From positions 1 through 39,797 of the forward strand of contig NZ_JAOQJK010000014.1 in the NCBI RefSeq assembly GCF_025567045.1: a stretch of 39,797 bases of DNA, written 5' to 3'. Every line of letters begins with the position of its first letter. The stretch's first letter is position 1. This DNA is from Barnesiella propionica. Lineage in GTDB: Bacteria; Bacteroidota; Bacteroidia; Bacteroidales; Barnesiellaceae. The notes beneath the pieces are model-generated. The model saw nothing but the letters and a program-made list of their open reading frames with translations, ran no database searches and was not told the origin of the DNA. A program made the translations under genes and the position numbers. This document shows positions 25,746 through 35,073 of this stretch, in pieces.

Positions 25746-25808
25746 GTATCATATATGATACTCATGATGCAAAGATAATGTAAAATATTTGTGTATCACA
25801 ATTGATAC
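25746..25808. promoter_or_regulatory. Twin operators GTATCA-N4-TGATAC upstream of the XRE gene
   Basis: Two 16-base inverted repeats share both half sites: GTATCATATATGATAC (25746-25761) and GTATCACAATTGATAC (25793-25808), 47 bases apart centre to centre. The second ends 8 bases before the regulator's ATG, over the ribosome-binding region. This is the layout of autorepression by a small dimeric HTH protein. Confidence 0.72.
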
Positions 25809-25816
25809 GAAAAAAA

Positions 25817-26026
25817 ATGACATATGAAGAAGAGATAAAAAAAATAGCGGCGAATATAAAGAAGATACGCCTTTCAAAAGGGCTGACCGTACAGGAGTTG
25901 GCCTGGCGTTGTGATATTGAAAGATCTAATATGAGCCGTATAGAATCTGGCAGAAGTAATTTGACTGTAAAGACGCTTTGCTTGATATGCCGGGCTTTAA
26001 ATATAGAATTGTCAGATTTATTATAA
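25817..26026 (+). CDS. Small XRE-family HTH regulator
   Basis: 69 residues from ATG 25817; an upstream in-frame TTG (25802) lies inside the operator and is unlikely. Almost the whole protein is one Cro/C1-type helix-turn-helix (IKKIRLSKGLTVQELAWRCD, IERSNMSRIESGRSNLTVKT). No partner domain and no toxin gene next to it; alaS follows on the other strand. Probably a stand-alone repressor that binds the two matching inverted repeats in front of it. Other targets cannot be seen in this window. Confidence 0.85.
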   Translation: MTYEEEIKKIAANIKKIRLSKGLTVQELAWRCDIERSNMSRIESGRSNLTVKTLCLICRALNIELSDLL

Positions 26027-26083
26027 TAGATTTGTTTTTTTTGTCTTTTTAGTGTTTTGAGATATTTAATTGGAGCTTTTTTA

Positions 26084-26125
26084 ATCAAAATACCCTGTTC
26101 ATCGAACAGGGTATTTTGATTTTTC
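26084..26125. terminator. Bidirectional terminator between XRE and alaS
   Basis: ATCAAAATACCCTGTT pairs perfectly with AACAGGGTATTTTGAT around a 5-base loop, with T-rich flanks on both strands. Confidence 0.93.
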
Positions 26126-26132
26126 AGAATAA

Positions 26133-28754
26133 TTATTCAAGGATAAGTTGTATCATTTTTTCGGTCGCTTCAGAAATACCATCCGCGTTTTTACCACCGG
26201 CCTGGGCGAAATGAGGCTGGCCTCCGCCTCCTCCCTGAATAAGTTTAGCCGCTTCTCTGATAATGGCCGATGCGTTTTTTCCTTCATCGACGAGATTATC
26301 GCTAAGCATGATCGTTAACAGGGGTTTTCCCGAATTATCAGTAGTACCGGCAACGAAAGCCAGGTTTTCCATGATTTCTCCCCGTAACTGGAATGCGATC
26401 CCTTTTACGATCTCGGGAGCCATAATGGAATTGAAGCGTATCAACCGTATGCCGTTGTGAAGTTCGGCTTGCTGTATAAGTTTCTGCTTGATATTTATCA
26501 TTTTTTCCTTTACGAATTCTTCAGCTTGTTTTTTCAATTCTGAATTTTCTTCTATCGCTTTGTGTATAGCCAAAGTAAGATTAGGGGCGTTGTTAAATAG
26601 AGTGCTGATCTCTTTCAACGTACTTTGCAGGGCATTGATCGTATCTTCTACTTTTTTCCCGGTAATGGCTTCGATGCGCCGTATACCGGCAGCAATGGAA
26701 CTTTCTCCTATGATACGGATCATACCGATGTTTCCGGTGTTGCGTACGTGTGTACCGCCGCATAGTTCCACGGAAGAACCGTATTTTACTACTCTCACTT
26801 CTTCTCCATACTTTTCACCGAACAAGGCCATCGCGCCCATTTTACGGGCTTCTTCAATCGGCATACAACGATGTTCATCCAGTTCGATAGCTTCTCTTAC
26901 TTTAGCATTTGCCAGAGATTCAACCTGTCTTAATTCTTTCTCGGTTACTTTTTGGAAATGGGAGAAGTCGAAACGCAGGGATTCGGGCGATACGTATGAA
27001 CCTTTCTGTTCTACGTGCGTGCCCAAAACTTCCCGTAAAGCTTCATGCAATAAGTGGGTTGCCGTGTGGTTGCAGGAAATAGCCATGCGGTTTTCTTTAT
27101 TGATAGCTGCCCGGAATGTTACCGTAACGTTTTCCGGCAATTTCTCGGTGAAATGTACCCCCAGGTTGTTTTCCCGTTTCGTCTGAATTATTTCTATTAC
27201 TTCGTCTTCATGGATCAATGTACCTGTATCGCCTACTTGACCTCCCATTTCGGCATAGAACGGTGTACGGTCGAGAACCAATTGATATAATTCTTTATTT
27301 TTTTGTTTGATCTTTCTGTAACGTAATATTTCAGCATCGCATTCGGTCAGATCGTATCCTACGAATTCAGGTTCTCCTTCTTTCAATATAACCCAGTCGC
27401 CTGTTTCTATGGCAGCAGCATTTCGCGCACGCTCCTTTTGTAGTTGCATTTGTGCGTTGAATTCTTCTGTATTTACCGTCAGGCCGTTTTCTTTCAGGAT
27501 AAGTTCAGTAAGATCCAGAGGGAAACCGTAAGTATCATAAAGTGTGAAAGCGTCTTTCCCGTCAATCTCTGTTTTTCCTGCCGTTTTAGCTTCTTCCATG
27601 GTTTTGTCCAGTAATTTGATACCGGTCTCCAGTGTGCGGAGGAATGCTTCTTCTTCTTCTTTGATAACTTTTTCTATCAATGTTTTTTGTGCGGGTAATT
27701 CGGGATAAGCCTCACCCATTGTTTCTATAAGAATATCTATGAGTTTATACATGAAGGCTTGCCGGCGTCCGAGGAATGTGTATCCATAGCGGACAGCACG
27801 GCGAAGGATACGGCGGATAACATAACCTGCTTTAGCATTCGAGGGTAATTGTCCGTCGGTGATAGAGAATGCAATAGTGCGTATATGGTCCGCTATGACA
27901 CGCATAGCGATATCATCCTGTTCGTTCTTACCGTAAGTTTTACCGCACATTTCACCTATAACCTTGATAATAGGTTGGAATACGTCTGTATCGTAATTTG
28001 ATGTTTTTCCCTGCAGAGCCATGCAAAGACGTTCAAATCCCATGCCGGTATCGATGACTTTAGCAGGAAGTCCTTCCAGGGAGCCGTCGGCTTTGCGGTT
28101 GTATTGCATGAATACCAGATTCCATATTTCAATGACTTGGGGATGGCTTTGGTTTACCAGGGAAAGTCCGTTTACGGCAGCCCGTTCTTCTTCACTTCTT
28201 AGGTCTATATGGATCTCGGAACACGGACCGCATGGACCGGTTTCTCCCATTTCCCAGAAATTATCGTGACGGTTGCCGTTTATGATATGTTCTTTCGGCA
28301 AGTGTTTTTCCCAATAGGAGGCCGCTTCGTTGTCACGTTCCAAACCTTCGGGTTCGTAACCTTCGAATACGGTGGCGTAAAGTCTGTCTGGATTAAGCTT
28401 GAGCACATCTACCAGATATTCCCAGGCCCAGTCGATAGCTTCTTTCTTGAAATAGTCGCCGAAAGACCAGTTTCCCAGCATTTCGAACATGGTATGGTGG
28501 TATGTGTCCAGTCCTACTTCTTCGAGATCGTTATGTTTACCGCTTACACGCAAACATTTTTGAGAGTCCGCCGCTCGTTTGTATTTAGCCGGTCTGTTGC
28601 CGAGGATAATATCTTTGAACTGGTTCATACCTGCGTTGGTAAACATCAGTGTAGGATCATCCTTGATTACCATAGGAGCCGAAGGGACTATCTGATGCCC
28701 TTTGGACCGGAAGAACTGCTTAAATGATTCGCGGGTTTCTTTTGCTGTAAGCAT
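26133..28754 (-). CDS. alaS: Alanyl-tRNA synthetase
   Basis: 873 residues, full length. It has the class II catalytic core ([33 protein letters not shown]), tRNA-recognition region, editing domain ([11 protein letters not shown] and, further on, ELCGGTHV, the four zinc/editing residues) and a C-terminal C-Ala region ending in a Gly-rich [14 protein letters not shown]. It charges tRNA-Ala and clears mischarged Ser/Gly. Transcribed leftwards from an intergenic region shared with the M23 peptidase gene. Leader of about 90 bases. Confidence 0.98.
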   Translation of the reverse strand: MLTAKETRESFKQFFRSKGHQIVPSAPMVIKDDPTLMFTNAGMNQFKDIILGNRPAKYKRAADSQKCLRVSGKHNDLEEVGLDTYHHTMFEMLGNWSFGDYFKKEAIDWAWEYLVDVLKLNPDRLYATVFEGYEPEGLERDNEAASYWEKHLPKEHIINGNRHDNFWEMGETGPCGPCSEIHIDLRSEEERAAVNGLSLVNQSHPQVIEIWNLVFMQYNRKADGSLEGLPAKVIDTGMGFERLCMALQGKTSNYDTDVFQPIIKVIGEMCGKTYGKNEQDDIAMRVIADHIRTIAFSITDGQLPSNAKAGYVIRRILRRAVRYGYTFLGRRQAFMYKLIDILIETMGEAYPELPAQKTLIEKVIKEEEEAFLRTLETGIKLLDKTMEEAKTAGKTEIDGKDAFTLYDTYGFPLDLTELILKENGLTVNTEEFNAQMQLQKERARNAAAIETGDWVILKEGEPEFVGYDLTECDAEILRYRKIKQKNKELYQLVLDRTPFYAEMGGQVGDTGTLIHEDEVIEIIQTKRENNLGVHFTEKLPENVTVTFRAAINKENRMAISCNHTATHLLHEALREVLGTHVEQKGSYVSPESLRFDFSHFQKVTEKELRQVESLANAKVREAIELDEHRCMPIEEARKMGAMALFGEKYGEEVRVVKYGSSVELCGGTHVRNTGNIGMIRIIGESSIAAGIRRIEAITGKKVEDTINALQSTLKEISTLFNNAPNLTLAIHKAIEENSELKKQAEEFVKEKMINIKQKLIQQAELHNGIRLIRFNSIMAPEIVKGIAFQLRGEIMENLAFVAGTTDNSGKPLLTIMLSDNLVDEGKNASAIIREAAKLIQGGGGGQPHFAQAGGKNADGISEATEKMIQLILE

Positions 28755-28783
28755 ATCAAAAAATTTAAAATTAATGTTTCTGC

Positions 28784-28825
28784 GGAGGCGCCACTACGTT
28801 AACAGGTGACTAAATCCATTCCTCC
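28784..28825 (-). other. Structured leader of alaS
   Basis: In the transcript a GGAGG (from 28825) can pair with CCTCC (at 28788), and inside it GTCAC with GTGGC. This would form a two-part hairpin between promoter and start codon. No known riboswitch recognised. Confidence 0.35.
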
Positions 28826-28848
28826 AGTATTAATATTCTGAAAAACAG

Positions 28849-28879
28849 TTTGCAAAAATAGTCTAAAATATTATTTTTG
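28849..28879 (+). promoter_or_regulatory. Promoter of the M23 peptidase gene
   Basis: TTTG (28849-28852), exactly 19 bases, TATTTTTG (28872-28879): a full match at both elements, 86 bases before the ATG. Confidence 0.78.
28853..28860 (-). promoter_or_regulatory. -7 box for alaS, inside the divergent promoter
   Basis: Minus strand TATTTTTG, a full -7 match, lying between the -33 and -7 elements of the plus-strand promoter. No clear -33 TTTG on this strand. Confidence 0.5.
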
Positions 28880-28965
28880 TGGCTATCTACGGCTAAAAAA
28901 ATACTTAATAACGGGTGATTTTACCCGAATGGCTGTAGTGTTATGGAAGCGCATGCTTAGATTTC

Positions 28966-29937
28966 ATGAGTAAAAAAATATTTTACATATATAATCCTAA
29001 TACATTAAGTTACGAACGGGTATATCCTTCGCTGCGGAAACGCTTTTTTATCGTGCTGAGGCATTTGTTTGTCGGTGCGTTGCTGAGTGTGTGCGTGATA
29101 GCCGGTCTCTATTTTTGGGTAGGATCTCCTAAGGAAAAGATACTGAAGATGGAGAATGAGCAGATGCAGACTCAATACAGATTATTATCCAAACGTCTGG
29201 ATGAAGCTTTGACGGTAATGAGCGATTTGCAACAAAGAGATGACAACCTGTACCGGGTGATTTTACAGGCCGATCCGGTAAGCCAGGCTGTCCGTACGGC
29301 CGGTAGTGGGAATTTGGATCGCTACAGGGAGCTATCCAAGATGAACGATGCGGACTTGGTTATTTCAACCACTCAGAAAGTAGACCAGTTGGCCCGTCAG
29401 GTATATGTACAGAGCAATTCGATGGATGAGCTCGTTGATCTGGCAAAAGGCCAGGAAGAACGCCTGAAACATATTCCGGCTATACAGCCTGTCTCTAACA
29501 AGAACCTGAAAAAGACGGCTTCGGGATACGGATACCGGGTAGATCCTGTATATAAGACGAGAAAATTCCATGAGGGGATGGATTTTGCAGCTGATATTGG
29601 TACGCCTGTATATGCCACGGGGAATGGAACAGTAGTTGAAACGGGCTGGAAACAGGGGTATGGAAATACGGTGCTGGTTGATCACGGTTATAATTATAAG
29701 ACGAGATACGCCCATTTGAGTAAAATATTGGTCAATAAGGGGCAGAAAGTCGTACGGGGAGAAGAAATAGCCCTTGTGGGGAATACGGGTAAATCTACCG
29801 GACCTCATTTGCACTATGAAGTCCTTTATAAAGGAAAACCCGATAACCCCGTGAATTATTATTTCTTCGATTTATCTCCCGAAGATTATGATCGTATGAT
29901 ACAATTAGCTGAAAATCAGGGACGTGTAATGGATTGA
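28966..29937 (+). CDS. Membrane-anchored M23 (LytM-type) peptidase
   Basis: 323 residues. A short cytoplasmic start is followed by one membrane helix (~30-52), a coiled-coil-like periplasmic stretch (~58-100) and the M23 domain (~185-300). Zinc ligands are visible: HEGMDFAADIG (His ~202, Asp ~206) and HLHYEV (second His of HxH, ~283). It probably cuts peptide cross-bridges of peptidoglycan or regulates amidases during growth or division. The MerR-type gene starts 4 bases after its stop. Confidence 0.92.
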   Translation: MSKKIFYIYNPNTLSYERVYPSLRKRFFIVLRHLFVGALLSVCVIAGLYFWVGSPKEKILKMENEQMQTQYRLLSKRLDEALTVMSDLQQRDDNLYRVILQADPVSQAVRTAGSGNLDRYRELSKMNDADLVISTTQKVDQLARQVYVQSNSMDELVDLAKGQEERLKHIPAIQPVSNKNLKKTASGYGYRVDPVYKTRKFHEGMDFAADIGTPVYATGNGTVVETGWKQGYGNTVLVDHGYNYKTRYAHLSKILVNKGQKVVRGEEIALVGNTGKSTGPHLHYEVLYKGKPDNPVNYYFFDLSPEDYDRMIQLAENQGRVMD

Positions 29938-29941
29938 TATT

Positions 29942-30271
29942 ATGGGAACGGCAGAAGAAAAAATGTATTACAGTATAGGAGAAGTGGCTGGCATGTTCAA
30001 GGTACAGGAAAGTACCCTGCGTTATTGGGAAAAAGAGTTTCCCTTGATAAGTCCCAGAAAATCTCCCGGGGGTACCCGGTATTACAGTAATAAGGATATC
30101 GGGGACGTAGGGCTTATCTATTATTTGTTGAAGGAAAAAAAACTGACGCTTGCGGGCGCGAAAAAATTACTGAAAGATAATAAGGCGGGGGTGACCCGTA
30201 CGCACGAAGTTATAGACCGGCTTAAAAAAATACGCACGGAGATTGTTGCGATTATAAAAGAAATGGAATAA
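29942..30271 (+). CDS. MerR-family transcriptional regulator (short)
   Basis: 109 residues. The N-terminal winged HTH reads YYSIGEVAGMFKVQESTLRYWEKEF and is followed by GGTRYYSNKDI, the wing typical of MerR. A short helix is all that follows, with no effector domain or metal-binding cysteines. Co-transcribed with the M23 peptidase, a conserved pair in this phylum. The ligand, if any, is unknown. Confidence 0.9.
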   Translation: MGTAEEKMYYSIGEVAGMFKVQESTLRYWEKEFPLISPRKSPGGTRYYSNKDIGDVGLIYYLLKEKKLTLAGAKKLLKDNKAGVTRTHEVIDRLKKIRTEIVAIIKEME

Positions 30272-30296
30272 TCTGTTCCAGATGTATGAAAATATA

Positions 30297-30340
30297 AAAC
30301 ACAGCCCCGGTAAGCCTTTGATTTACCGGGGTTGTGTTTT
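30297..30340. terminator. Bidirectional terminator between MerR and murF-alr genes
   Basis: AAACACAGCCCCGGTAA pairs with TTACCGGGGTTGTGTTT (one G-T pair), with T-rich flanks. Confidence 0.92.
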
Positions 30341-30354
30341 ATGTTTTGTATGGT

Positions 30355-32823
30355 TTATTCGCGGAAGTAAACGCGTTTTACACGTCCCGAGACCGAAGTA
30401 AGAATCTCATAAGGGATTGTACCGAGAATATCGGCGATTTCGGTAACAGGTAAGTTTTCACCGAATATTTCAACCCGGTCTCCTTCTTTACAGTCGATAT
30501 CCGTTACATCTATCATACATACGTCCATACATATATTGCCGACGATAGGAGCTTTGCACCCGTTTACAAAGACATATCCGTTTCTGTTTCCCAAGTGACG
30601 GTCCATACCGTCGGCGTACCCGATAGGTATGGCGGCGATACGTGACGGTCTTTCAAGAACTTCTTTCCGGCTATAGCCTACACTTTCTCCGCTTTTGAGT
30701 TCTTTGATCTGCAATATGGTTGTTTTAAGTGTGCTTACGGTCTTTAATCCTTCGTCCGTATTGGAGGGGGAGACACCATATAATCCGATACCGAGACGTA
30801 CCATATCCATCTGTTCGTTGGTGAAACGCGATATTCCCGCCGTATTGAGCATATGACGGAGTATTTTATGCTTGGATGTCGATTGCAGTTGTGTAGCGCA
30901 GTGTTTGAATATACTCAATTGTTCTTTCGAGAACGTGTCGAAGCATTTTTCATCACTGCCGGCGAAATGAGAGAATACCGAGCGGGCCAGTATTTCGGTT
31001 TGTCCGTTGAGTATTTCTAAGAGCTTAGGCATATCGTCCCCGGTAAAGCCAAGCCGGTGCATGCCGGAATCGATCTTGATGTGTACGGGATAACCCGTAA
31101 CGCCCAGCTTTTCTCCTTCTTTAATAATAGCTTCCAGTAATTTGAAGCTGTATATTTCCGGTTCGAGATGATAACTGAATAATGTGCGGAAACTACTCAT
31201 TTCGGGATTCATTACGATGATAGGCATTGTAATCCCGGCTTTTCTTAATTCCGCTCCTTCATCGGCAACTGCCACGGCGAGATAATCTGCTCCCTGATCC
31301 TGCAGGGTTTTGGCAATTTCGTAAGAGCCTGCACCATAACCGAAGGCTTTTACCATACAGATGATCTTGGTCTTGGGATTCAGCTTTTTGCGGAATTGGT
31401 TATAATTGTGGATCATTGCATCCAGACTGACTTCAAGGATAGTTTCATGCTGTTTGAGTTCTAATGCTTCGGAGATCAGTTCGAAATTAAAATCGCGGGC
31501 GCCCTTGATCAGGATGAGTTCGTTATGGAATAATCCGCTGGGTTGCAGGTCTATAAAATCCTGTGTCGAACTGTAAAATTCTTTTTCAACATTGAATAAA
31601 TAAGCATTATCGGAGATTATAGGGCCTATTCCGATGAGGCGGTCTATTCCTTTTCTTACGATCACATCGGCTACTTTACGGTATAGACTGGCTGGCGGTA
31701 GTCCTGTCTGATAGATGTCCGACAATATGAGTGTGCGGCGCATGCCTTTCGCGGCGGCTCTGCGGGCCTGGAAATCTAAAGCTATGGTAAGGGAATTGAT
31801 ATCGGAGTTGTAACTGTCGTTGATAATCAGGCAATTGTTAGCACCTTCTTTTACCTCCATACGCATAGCGACGGGAGAGAGTTTGGCCATCCGTTCTTTT
31901 ATAGCTGCGACCGGTCGATTGAGATAGGCCATGACTGCCAAACAATGTATAGCGTTCTCTATCGATGCGTCTTCAACGAAAGGTATGGTAAAGCTCTGCT
32001 GATATTGCAGATAAGTGTAGTCTATGGTAGTCGAGTCGGCACCTTTGGTAATTTTGGAAATGTATAGGGGCCTGTCCCTGTCTTTTTTGGACCAGGCTAT
32101 TTCCCGGGTTCCCATGCATAACTTTTCCATGCAATCGCATATAAGGGGATTATCTCCGTCATAGATGATACATTCGCATGACTTGAAAAGAAGGAGTTTT
32201 TCCAGGCATTTCTGTTGCATGGAAGAGAAACCTTCCTGATGGGCTTCTCCTATATTGGTGATAATGCCTATACGGGGTTTGATAATGCTTTCGAGTCTTC
32301 CCATTTCATCCGGTTGAGATATTCCGGCTTCAAATACGGCGAGCTGTGTAGATTCGTTTATTTGCCATACCGATAGAGGAACACCTATCTGGGAGTTGTA
32401 ACTGCGGGGAGAACGCACCATATTGTAATCGGCCTGTAAAAGCTGGTATAACCATTCTTTCACGGTTGTTTTTCCGTTACTGCCCGTAATACCTATGACA
32501 GGAATGCTGAACTGTTGCCTGTGATGGGCGGCAAGAGCCTGTAATGCGTCCAATGTATTTTTTACCACCAGGAAATTAGCGTCGATCATTTTATCGGCAT
32601 TATCGGCCGGATGTTCGGTGACGAAATTCCTGACGCCTTTACGGTAAAGCTCTTCGATATAGCGGTGGCCGTCGTTCCGTTCCGTAACCAAGGCGAAGAA
32701 CAAGGTTTCTTCCGGGAATGTAAGTGAACGGCTGTCCGTCAGCAAAGCGGAGATAGGGTAATTGATGAAATCTCCTGGTTGAGCTTTGATGATTTTGGCT
32801 ATTTGCGAAATTTTATATGTCAT
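30355..32823 (-). CDS. murF-alr: Bifunctional MurF ligase / alanine racemase
   Basis: 822 residues. Residues 1 to ~450 are MurF (UDP-MurNAc-tripeptide:D-Ala-D-Ala ligase) with the ATP loop GITGSNGKTTVKEW and INDSYNSDINS. From ~455 an alanine racemase begins (LDAMIHNYNQF, CMVKAFGYGAGS with the PLP lysine), with IDSGMHRLGF, the catalytic Tyr region VGYSRKEV and IGYADGMDR. It supplies D-Ala and adds D-Ala-D-Ala to the cell-wall precursor. This fusion is a known Bacteroidota arrangement, not a sequencing artefact. Transcribed together with the GSCFA gene 53 bases upstream. Confidence 0.95.
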   Translation of the reverse strand: MTYKISQIAKIIKAQPGDFINYPISALLTDSRSLTFPEETLFFALVTERNDGHRYIEELYRKGVRNFVTEHPADNADKMIDANFLVVKNTLDALQALAAHHRQQFSIPVIGITGSNGKTTVKEWLYQLLQADYNMVRSPRSYNSQIGVPLSVWQINESTQLAVFEAGISQPDEMGRLESIIKPRIGIITNIGEAHQEGFSSMQQKCLEKLLLFKSCECIIYDGDNPLICDCMEKLCMGTREIAWSKKDRDRPLYISKITKGADSTTIDYTYLQYQQSFTIPFVEDASIENAIHCLAVMAYLNRPVAAIKERMAKLSPVAMRMEVKEGANNCLIINDSYNSDINSLTIALDFQARRAAAKGMRRTLILSDIYQTGLPPASLYRKVADVIVRKGIDRLIGIGPIISDNAYLFNVEKEFYSSTQDFIDLQPSGLFHNELILIKGARDFNFELISEALELKQHETILEVSLDAMIHNYNQFRKKLNPKTKIICMVKAFGYGAGSYEIAKTLQDQGADYLAVAVADEGAELRKAGITMPIIVMNPEMSSFRTLFSYHLEPEIYSFKLLEAIIKEGEKLGVTGYPVHIKIDSGMHRLGFTGDDMPKLLEILNGQTEILARSVFSHFAGSDEKCFDTFSKEQLSIFKHCATQLQSTSKHKILRHMLNTAGISRFTNEQMDMVRLGIGLYGVSPSNTDEGLKTVSTLKTTILQIKELKSGESVGYSRKEVLERPSRIAAIPIGYADGMDRHLGNRNGYVFVNGCKAPIVGNICMDVCMIDVTDIDCKEGDRVEIFGENLPVTEIADILGTIPYEILTSVSGRVKRVYFRE

Positions 32824-32876
32824 ATTATCAGGGTTAAATTCTTGTGTAAATAACTGTATATATCGTTCTTATAGGT

Positions 32877-33866
32877 TTAAATACTGCATATTATGCTGTT
32901 TGTTTCGCTTATTTCTTTCGTGAGGTCAAGGTACGGATATTTTTCCTGTAATAGTTCCATTTTTTTTAGGTTTTTCCTCATGAATTCCCGGTAAGCTTCG
33001 GTATCGGGAGTCAGGGGTCTGTGTTGGAGTGATTTTTGTAACCTGCTCCAGATGTCTATGAGCTCCGAGGTAGTTTTGTCGAAATAGGCAAGCGAAAATT
33101 GTTCCCATATATAATCTATCGCCAAAGAGGAGGGATGGGTCATATCGGCATCGTAAAATCGGTAGTCGCGCAGATCGTCCATCATGATCTCGTAAGCCGG
33201 GAAATACCTGCAAAATTTTCTTTCTTTACATAGCCGGTCTACCGAAAGCAGTAGTGTGGATTTGCTTAATTGATTATCGTGCGCTCCATCCCTTAGATGG
33301 CGTATAGGGCTGACCGTGAACACTATTTCCATGTCGGGAAATAGTGTGTGTATTTTCTCCGTAAGGGATAACCAGCGATCTGTTATTTCATCTATGGTGA
33401 GCAGCCTGCGCATGAATTCGCGTTCGGGCAGTTTATGGCAATTAGCCACGACTTTATTTTCCGGTTCATGATAGTAGGCGTATGCCGTTCCCCAGGTAAT
33501 AAGCAGCCTTTGCGTGCGTTTCAGTCTTTCTATTGCATATTCCATTCTCCTGTTCATTTCGTTCAGTGCTTTCAGCTTATCGGTATGAGAGAAGCGGGAA
33601 TGATGGCAAAAGCTGTGCCACAGATTCCCGTGAACGAACAATTCGTTTTCCTGCATATATTCCCTGTCGATCAGTTTTTCCAGTCCTTGCGCTATGGATT
33701 CGGGATTATACAAGGTTCCGAACGGATTGATATCGACGTCGAATTTGTATTTCTGTAATCGTGATCCTATATTTTCGCTGAAACAGGAGCCGAGTAGCAG
33801 TATAGAATGCCGGTGCGTAATGAATCCCGTTGAGGGAGTGATATGAATTTTTGTTCTGAATTCCAT
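32877..33866 (-). CDS. GSCFA domain protein
   Basis: 329 residues from ATG 33866. The longer open frame to 33974 crosses a -7 box (33887-33894), so it is not used. The name-giving motif appears as LLLGSCFSENIG, followed by FGTLYNPESIAQGLEKL, LWITWGTAY-like LLITWGTAYAY, VFTVSPIRHLRDG and DMTHPSSLAIDYIWE. The family has an SGNH-like fold and is widespread in Bacteroidota, but its substrate is not known. First gene of a two-gene unit with murF-alr, hinting at an envelope role. Confidence 0.9.
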   Translation of the reverse strand: MEFRTKIHITPSTGFITHRHSILLLGSCFSENIGSRLQKYKFDVDINPFGTLYNPESIAQGLEKLIDREYMQENELFVHGNLWHSFCHHSRFSHTDKLKALNEMNRRMEYAIERLKRTQRLLITWGTAYAYYHEPENKVVANCHKLPEREFMRRLLTIDEITDRWLSLTEKIHTLFPDMEIVFTVSPIRHLRDGAHDNQLSKSTLLLSVDRLCKERKFCRYFPAYEIMMDDLRDYRFYDADMTHPSSLAIDYIWEQFSLAYFDKTTSELIDIWSRLQKSLQHRPLTPDTEAYREFMRKNLKKMELLQEKYPYLDLTKEISETNSIICSI

Positions 33867-33886
33867 GCAGATGTGCTTGTTTGTTC

Positions 33887-33894
33887 CAAAAATA
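33887..33894 (-). promoter_or_regulatory. -7 box of the GSCFA-murF-alr unit
   Basis: Minus strand TATTTTTG, a full match, 20 bases before the ATG at 33866. Confidence 0.5.
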
Positions 33895-33955
33895 AGAATT
33901 TTTTCCTTTGTTCCGGTGAGTAGTTGTCTTAAAAAAATATTATTTAATGTGTTAT

Positions 33956-33977
33956 TTAATGGTAAAATTACCATTAA
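33956..33977. promoter_or_regulatory. Perfect palindrome (operator candidate)
   Basis: Arms TTAATGGTAA and TTACCATTAA are separated by AA. It ends two bases before the -33 element of the following promoter, a typical place for a repressor or activator site. Confidence 0.6.
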
Positions 33978-33979
33978 TA

Positions 33980-34012
33980 TTTGCTTTTTACCATAGTGGG
34001 TGTATATATTTG
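33980..34012 (+). promoter_or_regulatory. Promoter of the rhomboid operon
   Basis: TTTG (33980-33983), 21 bases, TATATTTG (34005-34012), a full -7 match. The leader to the first ATG is about 75 bases. Confidence 0.68.
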
Positions 34013-34071
34013 TGTACCCTATTTCACGTCAGGGAAGTTCCGGGAGAAAGAACGACCTTGCGTAAGCCATT

Positions 34072-34092
34072 CTCTATAAATAAAATATAGAG
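34072..34092 (+). promoter_or_regulatory. Hairpin immediately before the first start codon
   Basis: CTCTATA pairs with TATAGAG around a 7-base loop and ends one base before ATG 34094. It would hold the start region in a stem, and there is no clear Shine-Dalgarno sequence. Confidence 0.5.
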
Positions 34093-34093
34093 T

Positions 34094-34498
34094 ATGAAAA
34101 TGTGTTTTAAAGAAGAAAGAGACCGGGATTTTCTCCAGGCCTATCATGAAGCGTTAAGATCTTTTGGTAAAAAAGCACCTTTCGTTTCCCGTACCGAAGT
34201 AATACGGAAAGCATTGAACAGTGGTTCTCCCCGGTTCTATGTAACTTATGAAGAGGCGCGCAGGAATGTCAGGCGCCTGATGAATAACCGTCCTATCTCT
34301 TGCCGGAACCGGCATAAGCTGGAGATGTACCATGAGCTTACCCGGCTTGTAGAAGAGTATATGAAAAGAAAACCCCGTGCCGTGTTCAACGATGCTTTAT
34401 TCACGATTCTGGCCGAATATAAAGCTCCCCGTTTCTATATGGGAGAGGAGAGTGCACAAGTATTGCTGTATAAATTACAGAAAAGGTCGTGGTCATGA
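34094..34498 (+). CDS. Small basic protein of unknown function with internal repeat
   Basis: 134 residues, Arg/Lys-rich, no signal peptide. Two halves look related: ALNSGSPRFYVTYEEARRNV (~37-56) and ILAEYKAPRFYMGEESAQVL (~106-125), each with PRFY, a Glu-rich turn and a following helix. The basic, helical character would suit nucleic-acid binding, but I recognise no family. First gene of a three-gene unit; the rhomboid start overlaps its stop as ATGA, which suggests translational coupling. Confidence 0.68.
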   Translation: MKMCFKEERDRDFLQAYHEALRSFGKKAPFVSRTEVIRKALNSGSPRFYVTYEEARRNVRRLMNNRPISCRNRHKLEMYHELTRLVEEYMKRKPRAVFNDALFTILAEYKAPRFYMGEESAQVLLYKLQKRSWS

Positions 34499-35061
34499 AA
34501 AATACGGGATATACTGAAACATTATCGTTTCTTTTTATCGCAATTTGTGTATTGTGCTATTCTGTAGGAAGATTGTATGATGTTGGCTCCTTGTTGGGAT
34601 GTGCTGTCCATCGTCCGGCATATACTTTACTTTCATATTCTTTCTTTCATGTAAGTTTTATTCATCTGTTTTTCAATATGCTTGTTTTTGGGAGTATATA
34701 TCCGGCTCTTGCGTACCGGGAGGGTAAATGGAAAACTCTGGCGACCGGAATATGTCTTTCAGCCTTAGCCGGATGGATTACAGCCGGAACGAAACCTGTG
34801 CTCGGGGCCAGCGGCTTAAATTATGTGTTTTTGGGATGGATATTTGCGATACAACTGAAAGAACAGGGCCGGGGCATAACTTTGAAATACGGAGCGTTAT
34901 TGCTTGTTTCACTTGTTGCAGGTTTGTTACATCCTGTGATACAAGGAAGTTTGCACGTCGCCGCATGTACAGGAGGGTTTATCTTTTATTATATGAATGT
35001 TTTATTTTCCGGTACGGAAAGGATACGATTGCGGATGAAGAACAGGAACGATCACAACTAA
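34495..35061 (+). CDS. Rhomboid-family intramembrane serine protease
   Basis: 188 residues from ATG 34495 (ATGA overlap with the previous gene). Six membrane helices, the minimal bacterial core. SFFHVSFIHLFFNMLVFG is the TM2 HxxxN-type motif, GASG holds the nucleophile Ser (~106) in TM4 and HVAACTGG the catalytic His (~154) in TM6. It cuts single-pass membrane proteins within the bilayer. The substrate is unknown; the adjacent genes encode soluble proteins of unknown role. Confidence 0.88.
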   Translation: MKNTGYTETLSFLFIAICVLCYSVGRLYDVGSLLGCAVHRPAYTLLSYSFFHVSFIHLFFNMLVFGSIYPALAYREGKWKTLATGICLSALAGWITAGTKPVLGASGLNYVFLGWIFAIQLKEQGRGITLKYGALLLVSLVAGLLHPVIQGSLHVAACTGGFIFYYMNVLFSGTERIRLRMKNRNDHN

Positions 35062-35073
35062 ATAAAATATCAA

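Noticed and set aside
26488..27186. Plus-strand open frames within alaS
   Set aside because: Antisense to a full-length essential gene; no sensible protein.
30355..32823. MurF-Alr fusion as something new
   Set aside because: This fusion is an established arrangement in Bacteroidota.
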